Origin: Paractinoplanes durhamensis
GTDB taxonomy: Bacteria > Actinomycetota > Actinomycetes > Mycobacteriales > Micromonosporaceae
Direction: 5' to 3'
DNA: 64,000 nt
Assembly: GCF_016862175.1 (NCBI RefSeq)
Contig: NZ_BOML01000038.1
Coordinates: forward strand, 62,001-126,000
Shown piece after piece: positions 42,270 through 50,437 of the stretch (positions are counted from its first letter, which is position 1; every line of letters begins with the position of its first letter). The notes beneath the pieces are model-generated. The model had not been told where the DNA came from. It saw only the letters and a program-made list of their open reading frames with translations, and made no database searches. A program made the translations under genes and the position numbers.

Positions 42270-44144
42270 ATGTTCGTTTCCACCATCGTGATCAAGAATT
42301 ACCGGTCGTGCCGCCAGGTCAGCGTTCGCCTGCGGCCCGAGGTAACCGTTCTCGCCGGCGAGAACAACGCGGGTAAGACCACGGTGATCGATGGCCTACG
42401 TCAACTCACCGATGCCCTTGACGGGAGACGGGGCCTGACGCTGACCGACGGTGACGTGTTCAACAGCGCCGGGTCGGACGACCAGGTGAGCCTTCGGACG
42501 GTGCTCGAGGACATCCACCCGGATCACGCCGGAACCTACCAAGCCGCATTCCTCTCCGGCACCGCCGACGATGGGAAACGCTCTGCTGCCTGGGCGCTGA
42601 CCTACACACGCCCACCGCTTGGACGCCGCCGGGGCATCACGACGTGGCAGGTCGGCGAGGACAAGGAGTTCCCGAGCGAGCCCGTTGCGCGTACAGCGAT
42701 CCGGCACGTTCACCTTCCCGCGCTGCGTGACGCGGTCCGGGATCTCGGAGCCGCGGGCGGGGCCCGGATCCGGGTCATGCTGGAGGCTCTGCTCGGCGGC
42801 CAAGAGCGAGTCGACGCGTTCGTCGAGCGTGCCGGTGGCCATTTCGCCGCCCTGGCCCAGGACGAGGCGATCCGGGCCGTCGGGTCTGCGGTCAGCGGGC
42901 CGCTCGGGGCGATCACCTCTGGAGCGCACCGCCAGCACGCCGGCCTGACGGTGACCGACGCCAGCCTGGCCTCGATCTCCCGGGCACTACGCATGCTGCT
43001 CGGTGACGCGGAACTGCCGCTGGCAGCGCCGATCGACAACTCCGGCCTGGGCTACGCGAACGCGCTCTACATCGCCACCGTGCTGGCCGAGCTCGAGACC
43101 GCACGCGAGTCGGATCTAACCCTGCTGCTGATCGAAGAACCGGAAGCCCATCTGCACCCGCAGTTGCAGACCCTGCTGCTGCGCTACCTGAAGCGCCGGG
43201 CGAAGGCCTCCCGCGAGCGCGCGATCACCGAACCGTCTGAGCCCGCCGGACACATCCAAGTCGTGCTGACGACGCATTCACCGGTGTTGTCGGCGGCCGT
43301 CAGCGTCGAGGACCTCGTGGTGATGACCCGCGGCCCGCTCGCGGAGGGCACCGGCTGGCAGGCCCGGGCCGTGGCGGTCGCCGACCTCGGGCTCAAGAAG
43401 AAGCAAATCAAGCAGCTCGACCGGTTCCTGGACGTCACCAAGAACGCGATGCTCTACGCCGCACGGATCATCCTTGTCGAGGGGCTGTCGGAGGCCTTGC
43501 TGCTCCCGGCCCTCGGCGACCTGGTACTGGCCGCACCGGACGGTGCTGACCAATCCCAACTTCAGGCCGCTCAGGAGGCCATGGATCGGTTCCACGGCGC
43601 GACGATGGTCCTCGCCGATGGGGTGGGTTTCGGCGCCTATTTGAAGGTGCTGCTGACCGCCGTCGACGGCGCCCGAATCGGACAGCGGATCGCGGTGATC
43701 ACCGACTCGGACAAAGCGACCGGCACCGAGGAACCGTCACGGGTAACCGACGCGCGGGCCGAAGCCGAACAGCTCGGGGCCGGACCAGAAGTCATCGACT
43801 GGTTCGTCGCACCGCACACCCTCGAGCCGACCCTCATGTGCTCAGAGAACGAAGAACTGCTCCACCAGGCATTCCTGGAATGTGCACCCAAGTCGGAACA
43901 CCGGTGGACATCAATCGCGGCTGCCCCCGTCAGTGAGCGTCCCGCGATGTTCCGGCTGCTGTTCATCTCCAGCCAGGACGATCCGGCGGCCAAAGGCACG
44001 GCCATCTCCAAGCCCGAGTTCGCCCACGCTTTGGCCGACCTGCTGATCCCGGGATGCGGCTTCCGCGTGCCGCAAAATCTCGCCGACGGCATCCGCTATA
44101 TCGCCGGTGTACCCCAGCCGCTCGGGACGGCCGCCGCCCGATGA
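42270..44144 (+). CDS. gajA: OLD-family ATPase-nuclease, Gabija GajA
   Basis: 624 residues from ATG 42270 (GCAGGAG 6 bases upstream; the frame is open to 42108). N-terminal ABC-type ATPase: TIVIKNYRSCRQVSV, Walker A LAGENNAGKTT (about 28-38), signature region DNSGLGYANALYIATVLAEL and Walker B LTLLLIEEPEAHLHPQLQ, then VVLTTHSPVLSA. The C-terminal TOPRIM nuclease domain starts at RIILVEGLSEALLLPAL, followed by VADGVGFGAYLKVL-like and VITDSDKA acidic motifs. It overlaps the following UvrD-like gene by 4 bases (ATGA), the exact arrangement of GajAB. GajA is a DNA-nicking endonuclease that acts when nucleotide levels fall during phage infection. Confidence 0.88.
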   Translation: MFVSTIVIKNYRSCRQVSVRLRPEVTVLAGENNAGKTTVIDGLRQLTDALDGRRGLTLTDGDVFNSAGSDDQVSLRTVLEDIHPDHAGTYQAAFLSGTADDGKRSAAWALTYTRPPLGRRRGITTWQVGEDKEFPSEPVARTAIRHVHLPALRDAVRDLGAAGGARIRVMLEALLGGQERVDAFVERAGGHFAALAQDEAIRAVGSAVSGPLGAITSGAHRQHAGLTVTDASLASISRALRMLLGDAELPLAAPIDNSGLGYANALYIATVLAELETARESDLTLLLIEEPEAHLHPQLQTLLLRYLKRRAKASRERAITEPSEPAGHIQVVLTTHSPVLSAAVSVEDLVVMTRGPLAEGTGWQARAVAVADLGLKKKQIKQLDRFLDVTKNAMLYAARIILVEGLSEALLLPALGDLVLAAPDGADQSQLQAAQEAMDRFHGATMVLADGVGFGAYLKVLLTAVDGARIGQRIAVITDSDKATGTEEPSRVTDARAEAEQLGAGPEVIDWFVAPHTLEPTLMCSENEELLHQAFLECAPKSEHRWTSIAAAPVSERPAMFRLLFISSQDDPAAKGTAISKPEFAHALADLLIPGCGFRVPQNLADGIRYIAGVPQPLGTAAAR

Positions 44145-45856
44145 ACGCCGTATTCGAGCAGGCCGTCGCGGCGCAGGAACGGGCGATCGCCGCGAAGGCG
44201 CCGCTGTTCGTCCGAGCCTGCCCCGGCGCCGGGAAGACCCACGTAATCGTCTCCCGACACCTACGCGGACCGTCGGTCACGCTGCGTCACGGTAGGGCGC
44301 TGTTGTCGTTCACCCGGGCCGCCGCGACGCAGATGCGCCGCCGCTGCCACCGCGACGCCCGACCCGAAGCGACCGCTTTCCCCCACTACATCGGCACGCT
44401 GGACGCCTTCATCTGGGACGCCCTGGTGACACCGCACCTTCCGGCGAACCGGCCGCTGCAACTGCTCGACAGCTGGGAACGAGTCCAAGCCGAGGTGAAC
44501 CTCGACCGCCCCATTCCCTTGAGCGGATTTACCTTCGCAAGAGATCCGAAAACCGGCCAGGAGTCCATCCGGCGGGACCTGCTCTCACACGAGCACACCT
44601 TGTTGATCAACAGCAGCAGATACGGGTGGGACAGGTGGGTGAGCGCGGCCATGGAGACCCGGAAGGCCCAGTTCCAGGCCGGGTACGTCACCGGGCACGA
44701 GAGCAGGCTGCTTGCATTGAGGTATCTCTCCGCCGGAGAACACGTCACCGGCCCGTTGCGTTCACGGTTCGCCGAGATCGTCGTCGACGAGGCCCAGGAC
44801 TGCTCGGTGACCGACGTGGAGATCATGACGGCTCTGCACCGCCTCGGAATCCCGCTTGTCGTCGTCGCCGACCCGGACCAGATGATCTACAGCTGGCGCG
44901 ATGCCGAGCTGCGCACACTTCGGGACCTCGCCGTCGAACTCGGACAGACCGTCGAGCTCAACGGAAACTGGCGCAGCTCGCGGACGATCTGCCAGGCCGC
45001 CGCGACCCTGCGCTCCGGTGCCCGCCCGCCGGACTCCGCGGTCCGGCCGCCACAGGTGGAGCCCCCACTGATCCTCCTGCCGACCCAGTTTCCGAAAAGC
45101 GGCGCCGCAACGCACGCATCGACCGGGCGGCCGATTGTCGAAGCGTTCCTCGACCACGCTCAAGTCCACGGCATCCAGCCGGCCGACTGCTTAATCACCG
45201 CGCACAGCCGGTCCTACCTGCCGGCCAAGAACCGGCGCCCTTCGGGGAACAACGCCACCATGCTCGCCCACGCCTGGCACGTCATCCGGTCCGGCACCGC
45301 CGACCAAGCCCTCGTCGACGATGCCTGCCGGATCGCAGCCAGAATGCTGCTGCGCTATTGGTATCCCGACGCTCCTGTAAACGGAAGCGTCGAAGCACGG
45401 TGTACCGCCGCCGGCGTCGAGTTTGCCGGCATCGTCCGGCGCGCCTACGGCTTCGTGTATAGGCTGCCCGAGCCGCACACGAGTTGGATCACCGACGTAA
45501 ACACCGCGCTCAAGAGCGCCTCACGGCCCCCTGGCGCGAACCCTCGTGGCCGCACTGGACAACTGGGCGGTAAACCACCGAAGCCGCGCACCGCGACGGC
45601 GACGGCACCCTTTCGCTCCGACAACATCCACCAGGTCAAAGGCGACGAACACCCGGCTGTTCTGCTGCTCGCTCCGGACAACGACGTGAGCAGCCGCTGG
45701 ATCAGCGGCGATCCCGGCGCCGACGAGTCGCTACGTGGCTGGTACGTCGCAGTCACCCGGGCACAACGCCTGATCGCAATCGGGGTCCGAACGGATCAGG
45801 TCGAACCGCTCACTGCGTACTTGACTGCACGGCGGGTAACGAATCTGGTCGGCTAA
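44141..45856 (+). CDS. gajB: UvrD/Rep-like helicase, Gabija GajB
   Basis: 571 residues from ATG 44141, coupled to gajA. SF1A helicase motifs: Q-motif-like AVAAQERAIAAKAPLFV, motif I RACPGAGKTH (25-34), motif Ia ALLSFTRAAATQM, motif II IVVDEAQDCS, motif III VADPDQMIYSWRDAE, motif IV ELNGNWRSS, then motif V/VI near NIHQVKGDEHPAVLLL and GWYVAVTRAQRLI. Length is normal for GajB. In Gabija systems GajB binds a GajA tetramer and is thought to sense DNA or nucleotide products and activate it. All helicase motifs appear intact, so the system is probably functional. Confidence 0.88.
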   Translation: MNAVFEQAVAAQERAIAAKAPLFVRACPGAGKTHVIVSRHLRGPSVTLRHGRALLSFTRAAATQMRRRCHRDARPEATAFPHYIGTLDAFIWDALVTPHLPANRPLQLLDSWERVQAEVNLDRPIPLSGFTFARDPKTGQESIRRDLLSHEHTLLINSSRYGWDRWVSAAMETRKAQFQAGYVTGHESRLLALRYLSAGEHVTGPLRSRFAEIVVDEAQDCSVTDVEIMTALHRLGIPLVVVADPDQMIYSWRDAELRTLRDLAVELGQTVELNGNWRSSRTICQAAATLRSGARPPDSAVRPPQVEPPLILLPTQFPKSGAATHASTGRPIVEAFLDHAQVHGIQPADCLITAHSRSYLPAKNRRPSGNNATMLAHAWHVIRSGTADQALVDDACRIAARMLLRYWYPDAPVNGSVEARCTAAGVEFAGIVRRAYGFVYRLPEPHTSWITDVNTALKSASRPPGANPRGRTGQLGGKPPKPRTATATAPFRSDNIHQVKGDEHPAVLLLAPDNDVSSRWISGDPGADESLRGWYVAVTRAQRLIAIGVRTDQVEPLTAYLTARRVTNLVG

Positions 45857-46222
45857 CGCATGAACTTTTTCTTCACGGTTGCTGCCCCATCAGCGAGCGT
45901 CCTGTGGAGCCTGGGGCGGCGTAATCGACGTCGGTTCTGGCTACTAGCCCGACGGCGTCCCGGGCACCGATACGCTCCGGCATCGTCGCGTGGAGGTCTC
46001 GGTGACCGGAACAACCGAGAGTCGAAACGTCACGGAGGATCATTTTCCGGCATTAACGACGCCGGAGCGCATCAATGACGGACTCGGTTAGCGCTGGACG
46101 GACGAGCACCCCCGGAGCCGCACGTCTTGAATGCGGCGCACCAATGGTGCTGCATTTCTGCAGTTCAGGGGCCATGTCATCCCTAATTTAACTGCGCTCA
46201 GGCTGGCCAATTCTGCAGCCTT
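45857..46222. other. Island edge without genes
   Basis: About 365 bases between gajB and the tRNA fragment. One 72-codon frame starts at 45860 but reads as chance sequence. No integrase gene or gene fragment is seen, so the integrase must lie at the other end of the element. AT content rises in the last 100 bases. Confidence 0.55.
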
Positions 46223-46264
46223 TTAATCCTTAGGTTCGGGGTTCGAGTCCCCGGCGGCCCACCA
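46223..46264 (+). other. Attachment site: orphan 3' end of tRNA-Lys(CTT)
   Basis: The stretch TTAATCCTTAGG, then the T-arm CGGGG TTCGAGT CCCCG and GCGGCCCACCA, is the 3' part of a tRNA. It begins in the anticodon loop after the anticodon and ends with encoded CCA. The 3' acceptor strand GCGGCCC needs GGGCCGC about 76 bases upstream, and that is absent (46189 reads ttaactg), so no tRNA can be made here. This is the classic distal att repeat left when an element integrates into the 3' half of a tRNA gene. The intact gene should lie beyond the left edge of this window. Confidence 0.8.
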
Positions 46265-46271
46265 AGCACCT

Positions 46272-46300
46272 GGCCGGCACGCGATCAAGCCGTGTCGGCC
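46272..46300 (+). terminator. Hairpin following the tRNA fragment
   Basis: GGCCGGCACG (46272-46281) pairs with CGTGTCGGCC (46291-46300), with one G-T pair and a 9-base loop. Its place 7 bases after CCA suggests it is the original tRNA-Lys terminator, supporting that the flank to the right is the native chromosomal side. Confidence 0.7.
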
Positions 46301-46352
46301 TGTTAAGCCCCTGTCCACCCGTACGCCAAGGTGGTCGGGGATTGTCGGCGAT

Positions 46353-47576
46353 ATGCGCCGTACCGCAGGCATCGTTGCCCTTGTTGCTCTTTCCACCGTT
46401 GTCGCTGCGCCGGCTCAGGCCGGTGGGAGTGGTCCGGACAAAGAGATCACCGCGACCGTGGAGACTCCGGCGCTGTTTGACGATGCGGCCGGCGGGGACG
46501 CGGACGCCGACGATCCGGCTATCTGGGTCAACCGGGCGGACAAGGCGAAGAGTCGCGTGATCGGGACGGCCAAGAACGGTGGGCTGCGGGTCTACGACCT
46601 GACCGGTCGGGAGGTGCAGTCGATCGCGCCGCCGGCGGACGGGCGGTTCAACAACGTCGACCTGGTGACCGGGTTCCGGCTCGGTGGTCGTCTCGTCGAC
46701 CTGGCCGTTGTCACCGATCGGGGGCTCGACCAGCTGCGGGTCTACCGGATCGAACCGACCGGGCGGCTCACCGACGTCACGGCCGCGGGAGCGCCGCTGC
46801 TGTTCAGCAAGGACCAGGACGAGGTGGCCACCCAGGCGACCGGATATGGGCTGGCCACCTACGGGCGGTATGCGGTGGTCAGCCGGCGGCACTCCACCCG
46901 GCTCGGGATGTTCCGGCTCGAGGAGCGCGGTGGCCGGGTCACCTATCGCAACACCGACCTGCTGGATCTGCCGCGGGAGTTCCGGCTGCCCAACGGCGAG
47001 ACCTGGTCGCCGTGTGCGGAGCCGGGTGAGGACCCGCAGATCGAGGGCATGGTCGTCGACGCCGCGGCCGGAGTGCTCTATGCGGCGCAAGAGGACGTGG
47101 CGCTCTGGCGGATCCGGCTCGACTCGGATCACTTCGCCGGGGTGCCGCGGGTCGTCGAGCACGTCGCGGAGTACGGGGTGCCGGGCGTCTTCGACTCGGT
47201 GAGTGAGGAGTGCGTGCTCGGGGACGATCCTGGGTTCGGTGGACGGATCCGGGCCGATGTCGAAGGCGCGACCATCTACGCGACCGGGGAGCGGGACGGC
47301 TACCTGATCGTCTCCAGCCAGGGGGACAGCCGGTTCTACGTCTACGACCGGCGCACCAACCGGGCGGTCGGCAGTTTCCGGGTGGTCGACGGGAAGCGGG
47401 CCGACGGCGTACAGCACTCGGATGGTGCGGCCGCCACCTCGGTGCCGCTGCCCGGTTATCCGCAGGGTCTGCTCGTCCTGCACGATGGCGAGAACACTCC
47501 GGACGACGGCCGGGTGAGCACCGACTTCAAATATGTCGACTGGCGCGCTCTGAGTCTTTCCCCTCGTGGCGCATGA
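46353..47576 (+). CDS. Secreted beta-propeller phytase
   Basis: 407 residues from ATG 46353. Sec signal TAGIVALVALSTVVAAPAQA. The mature part carries beta-propeller phytase (3-phytase) landmarks: DADADDPAIWVN (calcium- and phosphate-site acidic cluster), SRVIGTAKNGGLRVYDLTGR, RFNNVDLVTGF, EGMVVDAAAGVLYAAQED and HSDGAAATSVPL, with FKYVDW near the C-terminus. Length is typical. It releases phosphate from phytate outside the cell. This is the first gene to the right of the island boundary and lies on its own; the next gene starts 72 bases downstream. Two cysteines could bridge. Confidence 0.88.
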   Translation: MRRTAGIVALVALSTVVAAPAQAGGSGPDKEITATVETPALFDDAAGGDADADDPAIWVNRADKAKSRVIGTAKNGGLRVYDLTGREVQSIAPPADGRFNNVDLVTGFRLGGRLVDLAVVTDRGLDQLRVYRIEPTGRLTDVTAAGAPLLFSKDQDEVATQATGYGLATYGRYAVVSRRHSTRLGMFRLEERGGRVTYRNTDLLDLPREFRLPNGETWSPCAEPGEDPQIEGMVVDAAAGVLYAAQEDVALWRIRLDSDHFAGVPRVVEHVAEYGVPGVFDSVSEECVLGDDPGFGGRIRADVEGATIYATGERDGYLIVSSQGDSRFYVYDRRTNRAVGSFRVVDGKRADGVQHSDGAAATSVPLPGYPQGLLVLHDGENTPDDGRVSTDFKYVDWRALSLSPRGA

Positions 47577-47648
47577 AGGATCGACCTTAACCGTCGTCCC
47601 GCATAAGCTTTCCGCCTGGCAAACGTGGGGGCGACGGAAGGCTGACGA

Positions 47649-47984
47649 ATGCCGAACTTCTCGGTCGACGTCCGGACGGACGCCGACGGGAGTCTCGTGG
47701 TCACGCCGCGGGAGGTGCTGGACACCGAGTGTGCGGTGCAGTTCCGTCAGGTGCTGGTGCACGCGGTCCGCAAGCTGCGTCCACTCCGGCTGATCGTCGA
47801 ACTGTCCGAGGTGTCCGCGGTGGACCCGATCAATCTGGGCACCCTGGCCGCGCTCTGCGACCTGGCCGACGACCATCGCGTGGTCGTCTTCCTGCAGAAC
47901 GCGTCAGCCGAGCTCGCCGGCGACCTGCGCGCGGCCGGTGTCCCCGCCCAGCGTCTCCGCCGGCCCGACAAGATCACTGCCTGA
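47649..47984 (+). CDS. STAS-domain protein
   Basis: 111 residues from ATG 47649. A short STAS-like fold: VRTDADGSLVVTPREVLDTECAV, then LRLIVELSEVSAVDPINLGTLAALCD, then HRVVVFLQNA and ELAGDLRAAGV. The phosphorylatable Ser/Thr of anti-sigma antagonists (usually in D-S/T-x-G/F) is replaced: the loop reads VDPINLG, so it may be a non-phosphorylated variant. Its last 81 bases overlap the convergent glycosyltransferase gene, an unusually long overlap of two coding ends. Confidence 0.7.
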   Translation: MPNFSVDVRTDADGSLVVTPREVLDTECAVQFRQVLVHAVRKLRPLRLIVELSEVSAVDPINLGTLAALCDLADDHRVVVFLQNASAELAGDLRAAGVPAQRLRRPDKITA

Positions 47985-49094
47985 CGTAGAACGGACGTCG
48001 TGGGCGGCCAGGAACCCGGCCGCCGAGGCCGGCCAGGGGAACTTCTCGGCCTGGGCCCGGGCCGCTCGGCGCCGCTCATCCGTCGGGCGGGACAGCAGCT
48101 CGAGGATCGCCGAGACGTATGCCGGGCCTTCCCCGCCGGCGGCTACGCCCGCCGCGCCGATCACCTCGGGCAGCGCGCTCGACGAACTCACCACCACCGG
48201 GGTGCCGCTCGCGAGCGTCTCCAGCGCGGACAGTCCGAACGTCTCGATCGGGCCGGGGGCGATCGCCACGTCGGCCGACGCCTGCAACGCCGCCACCTTC
48301 AGCGGGTCGGTGATGTGCCCGAGGAAGCGCACCGGCAGGCCCCGGGCCGCGGCCTCCTCCTGCAGGGCATTGCGGAGCGGTCCGGCTCCGGCGACCACGA
48401 GCACCGCGCGTACACCCTGAAGTCGCAAGCCCTCCAGGGCCGCAAGTGAACGTCGGGGTTTCTTCTCCGGCGAAAGCCGGCCGCAGTGCAGGAGCAGCAC
48501 GTCGTCGGGGCCGGCCCAGCGGGACCGCATGGCCGGATCGGCGCGGTCGGGGGTGAAGCGTTCGAGATCGACGCCGAGCGGCACCTGCATGACGTTGCGC
48601 GCGCCGATCCGCTCGAACTCGCGGGCCGCCCACCGCGTCGTGCAGACGATCCGATCGTGGTCGGCGGCGGTGCGGCCGTTCAGCACGTCGGCGATCCGCC
48701 GGCCGGACGCCGGGCCGAACAGCCGCAGCAGACCGTCGAGGCTCTCGTGCGACACCATCATCGACGGCACGTCGTGCCGCCGCGCCCACCGGCCCAGCCA
48801 GCGCAGCGTGGTCCGGTCGGAGATCTCCAGCCGGTCGGGGCGCAGCGTGCGCAGCGTCGCGGAGAGCCGGCGCCGGTCCAGCAGCACCCGGTAGCCGCCG
48901 ACGCCGGGCACCTGCGGGCCGGGCAGCGTGATCACCCGGCCCTGCTCGGTCTGGTCGTCGGCGGCCTTCGCACCCGGGATGACCAGCACGGACTCGTGCC
49001 CGGCGGCCTGGTAGCCGGCGCCGAGATGGCGCAGTGCCGTCTTCAGCCCGCCCGAGCGGGGTGCGACGAAGTTGGCCACCCGCACGATCCTCAC
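47904..49094 (-). CDS. GT4-family glycosyltransferase
   Basis: 396 residues from GTG 49094, which overlaps the stop of the upstream glycosyltransferase (GTGA). GT-B fold signs: N-terminal VRVANFVAPRSGGLKTALRHLG, linker RIVCTTRWAAREF, nucleotide-sugar domain VLLLHCGRLSPEKKP, then LVVAGAGPLRNAL, GHITDPLKVAALQASADVAIAP and the E-x7-E motif ETFGLSALETLASGTPVV. Probably transfers a sugar, such as mannose, to a lipid or envelope polymer. The C-terminal 30 residues overlap the opposite STAS gene and look unstructured, so the true domain ends earlier. Confidence 0.82.
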   Translation of the reverse strand: MRIVRVANFVAPRSGGLKTALRHLGAGYQAAGHESVLVIPGAKAADDQTEQGRVITLPGPQVPGVGGYRVLLDRRRLSATLRTLRPDRLEISDRTTLRWLGRWARRHDVPSMMVSHESLDGLLRLFGPASGRRIADVLNGRTAADHDRIVCTTRWAAREFERIGARNVMQVPLGVDLERFTPDRADPAMRSRWAGPDDVLLLHCGRLSPEKKPRRSLAALEGLRLQGVRAVLVVAGAGPLRNALQEEAAARGLPVRFLGHITDPLKVAALQASADVAIAPGPIETFGLSALETLASGTPVVVSSSSALPEVIGAAGVAAGGEGPAYVSAILELLSRPTDERRRAARAQAEKFPWPASAAGFLAAHDVRSTSGSDLVGPAETLGGDTGRAQVAGELG

Positions 49095-50233
49095 GCGGCG
49101 ACCGCCCGGCGCTCGAGGATCCCGGCCGCGCACACGTCCTCGTAGTGCCCGATCAGCTCGTCACCCACCGCGGCCCAGCTCCGTCCCTCGATCGCCTGGC
49201 GTCCGGCGGCGCCGAACGTGGCTCGCTTCAACGGATCGGTGGCCAGCTCGGCGACCGCCGCGGTGAAGCCGTCCGACTCGAAGGGTCGCACCAGATATCC
49301 GGTGCGTCCATGCTGCACGAGATCGACCGGGCCGCCCGCGTTGGGCGCCACCACCGGGAGGCCGCTGGCCATCGCCTCCTGCACGGCCTGACCGAACGTC
49401 TCGTACGGCCCGGTGTGCGCGAAGATGTCGAAGCTCGCGTAGATGCGCGCCAGCTGGAGCCCACGCCGTACGCCGAGGAACTTCGCCTGTGGCAGTGCTT
49501 TTCGCAGGGCCGGGCCGGCCGGGCCGTCGCCGACGACCACCAGGCGCACGCCGGGCAGCCGGCTCACGTCGGCGAGCAGGTCGATCTGCTTCTCGACGGC
49601 GAGCCGGCCGACGAAACCGACCACGATCTCGCCGTTCGGGGACAGCACCCGGCGCATGCCGGGCGTCCGGCGGCCGGGATGGAACTGCACGTCGTCGACA
49701 CCGCGCCGCCACAGGTGGATGCGCTCCACCCCGTGCGCGCCCAGGGCCGCGCCGGATTCGCTCGACGGCACCAGGGTCCGGTTCGCCGCGTTGTGCACGG
49801 TCCGGATCCACCGCCAGGCCGCGCCCTCGGTCATGCCGACCTTGTAGGCGCGCGCGTAGGCGGCCACATCGGTCTGATAGACCGCGACGGTCGGCAGTTT
49901 CAGCGACCGGGCGGCCGCCATCCCCCACGCACCCAGCACGAACGGGCTGGCCAGGTGCACCACATCGGTGCCATGCGCACGCATGGCACCGGTCATCGTC
50001 GGCGTGGGCAACCCGAGCCGGATCTGGGGGTAGCCCGGCATGGGCAGCGACGCGATCCGAACCACCGGGTAGGGCACATCGACCCGCACATCTCGCAGGG
50101 CAGGCGGCGGCTGCGGGGCGACGACCATCGGCTGGTGCCCCCGGCGCAGCAGATGTTCGGCCGCCCGCACCACCGAGTGCGCGACTCCGTTGACATCCGG
50201 CAGGAAAGACTCCGTGACCAGAGCGACTCGCAT
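49091..50233 (-). CDS. GT4-family glycosyltransferase, MgtA/PimB-like
   Basis: 380 residues from ATG 50233 (MRVALVTESFLPDVNGVAHSV). N-terminal Rossmann domain with the glycine-rich start VNGVAHSVVRAAEHLLRRGH, acceptor-side VVHLASPFVLGAWGMAAAR and VAVYQTDVAAYARAYKVG. C-terminal domain GEIVVGFVGRLAVEKQID, LVVVGDGPAGPALRKAL, YASFDIFAHTGPYETFGQAVQEAMASG and PNAGGPVDLV. These match actinobacterial GDP-mannose-dependent alpha-mannosyltransferases of the MgtA kind involved in glycolipid synthesis. It is coupled to the following GT4 gene, so the two probably act in one envelope glycolipid pathway. Confidence 0.85.
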   Translation of the reverse strand: MRVALVTESFLPDVNGVAHSVVRAAEHLLRRGHQPMVVAPQPPPALRDVRVDVPYPVVRIASLPMPGYPQIRLGLPTPTMTGAMRAHGTDVVHLASPFVLGAWGMAAARSLKLPTVAVYQTDVAAYARAYKVGMTEGAAWRWIRTVHNAANRTLVPSSESGAALGAHGVERIHLWRRGVDDVQFHPGRRTPGMRRVLSPNGEIVVGFVGRLAVEKQIDLLADVSRLPGVRLVVVGDGPAGPALRKALPQAKFLGVRRGLQLARIYASFDIFAHTGPYETFGQAVQEAMASGLPVVAPNAGGPVDLVQHGRTGYLVRPFESDGFTAAVAELATDPLKRATFGAAGRQAIEGRSWAAVGDELIGHYEDVCAAGILERRAVAA

Positions 50234-50309
50234 GCAGTCACGATGATCGGCGCCGATGTCCGGCACACCCCACTGGTCGTAGCCGATTCCCCAACAAAAC
50301 CCAACGTCT

Positions 50310-50429
50310 AGACGTTGGGAGCGGCCGCCGAGATCTTCGCCAGCCGTTCGGGGGTGGGCCAGTGCACGTCGTGGGCCCAGCCGAACCGCTCGAAGATCCA
50401 GATCGTCCGGGCCGACACGTCGATCTCAC
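50310..50429 (-). pseudogene. C-terminal remnant of an acyl-CoA desaturase
   Basis: The minus-strand frame ending at the TAG at 50310 reads EIDVSARTIWIFERFGWAHD, then VHWPTPERLAKISA. This looks like the C-terminal tail of actinobacterial fatty-acid desaturases (EIDxSxxxIxxFERxGWxxDVxWPxPERL). The rest of the gene is missing; upstream is the MBL hydrolase stop. A 40-residue relic in the core region. The assignment rests on a remembered tail motif only. Confidence 0.4.
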
Positions 50430-50437
50430 CCCGCCGC

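Larger units (their letters stand above)
1..46264. mobile_element. Distal part of an integrated genomic island (tRNA-Lys site)
   Basis: The right boundary is the orphan 3' end of a tRNA-Lys gene at 46223-46264. The left boundary is outside the window. The interval is filled with accessory genes: WXG-like cargo, an RHS toxin, CATRA, Hachiman-like and Gabija defence operons, XRE regulators, and several frameshifted or fragmentary genes. To the right of the fragment the genes are typical chromosomal ones. No integrase, relaxase, replication or conjugation gene is visible here. Whether it is an ICE, an IME or a decayed island therefore cannot be told, and more than one element could be stacked in the interval. 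The island call rests on the tRNA fragment and gene content; the other att copy is not seen. Confidence 0.65.

Noticed and set aside
45860..46078. 72-codon frame after gajB
   Set aside because: Arg/Ser-rich, no ribosome binding site spacing fit, not part of known Gabija operons.
46189..46264. Complete tRNA-Lys gene
   Set aside because: The 5' acceptor strand GGGCCGC and D-arm are absent; only the 3' part pairs with itself.
46230..47876. 548-codon open frame on the minus strand opposite the phytase
   Set aside because: It mirrors the phytase gene in a GC-rich antisense frame, with Arg/Pro/Val-rich composition and no motif. The phytase is clearly coding.
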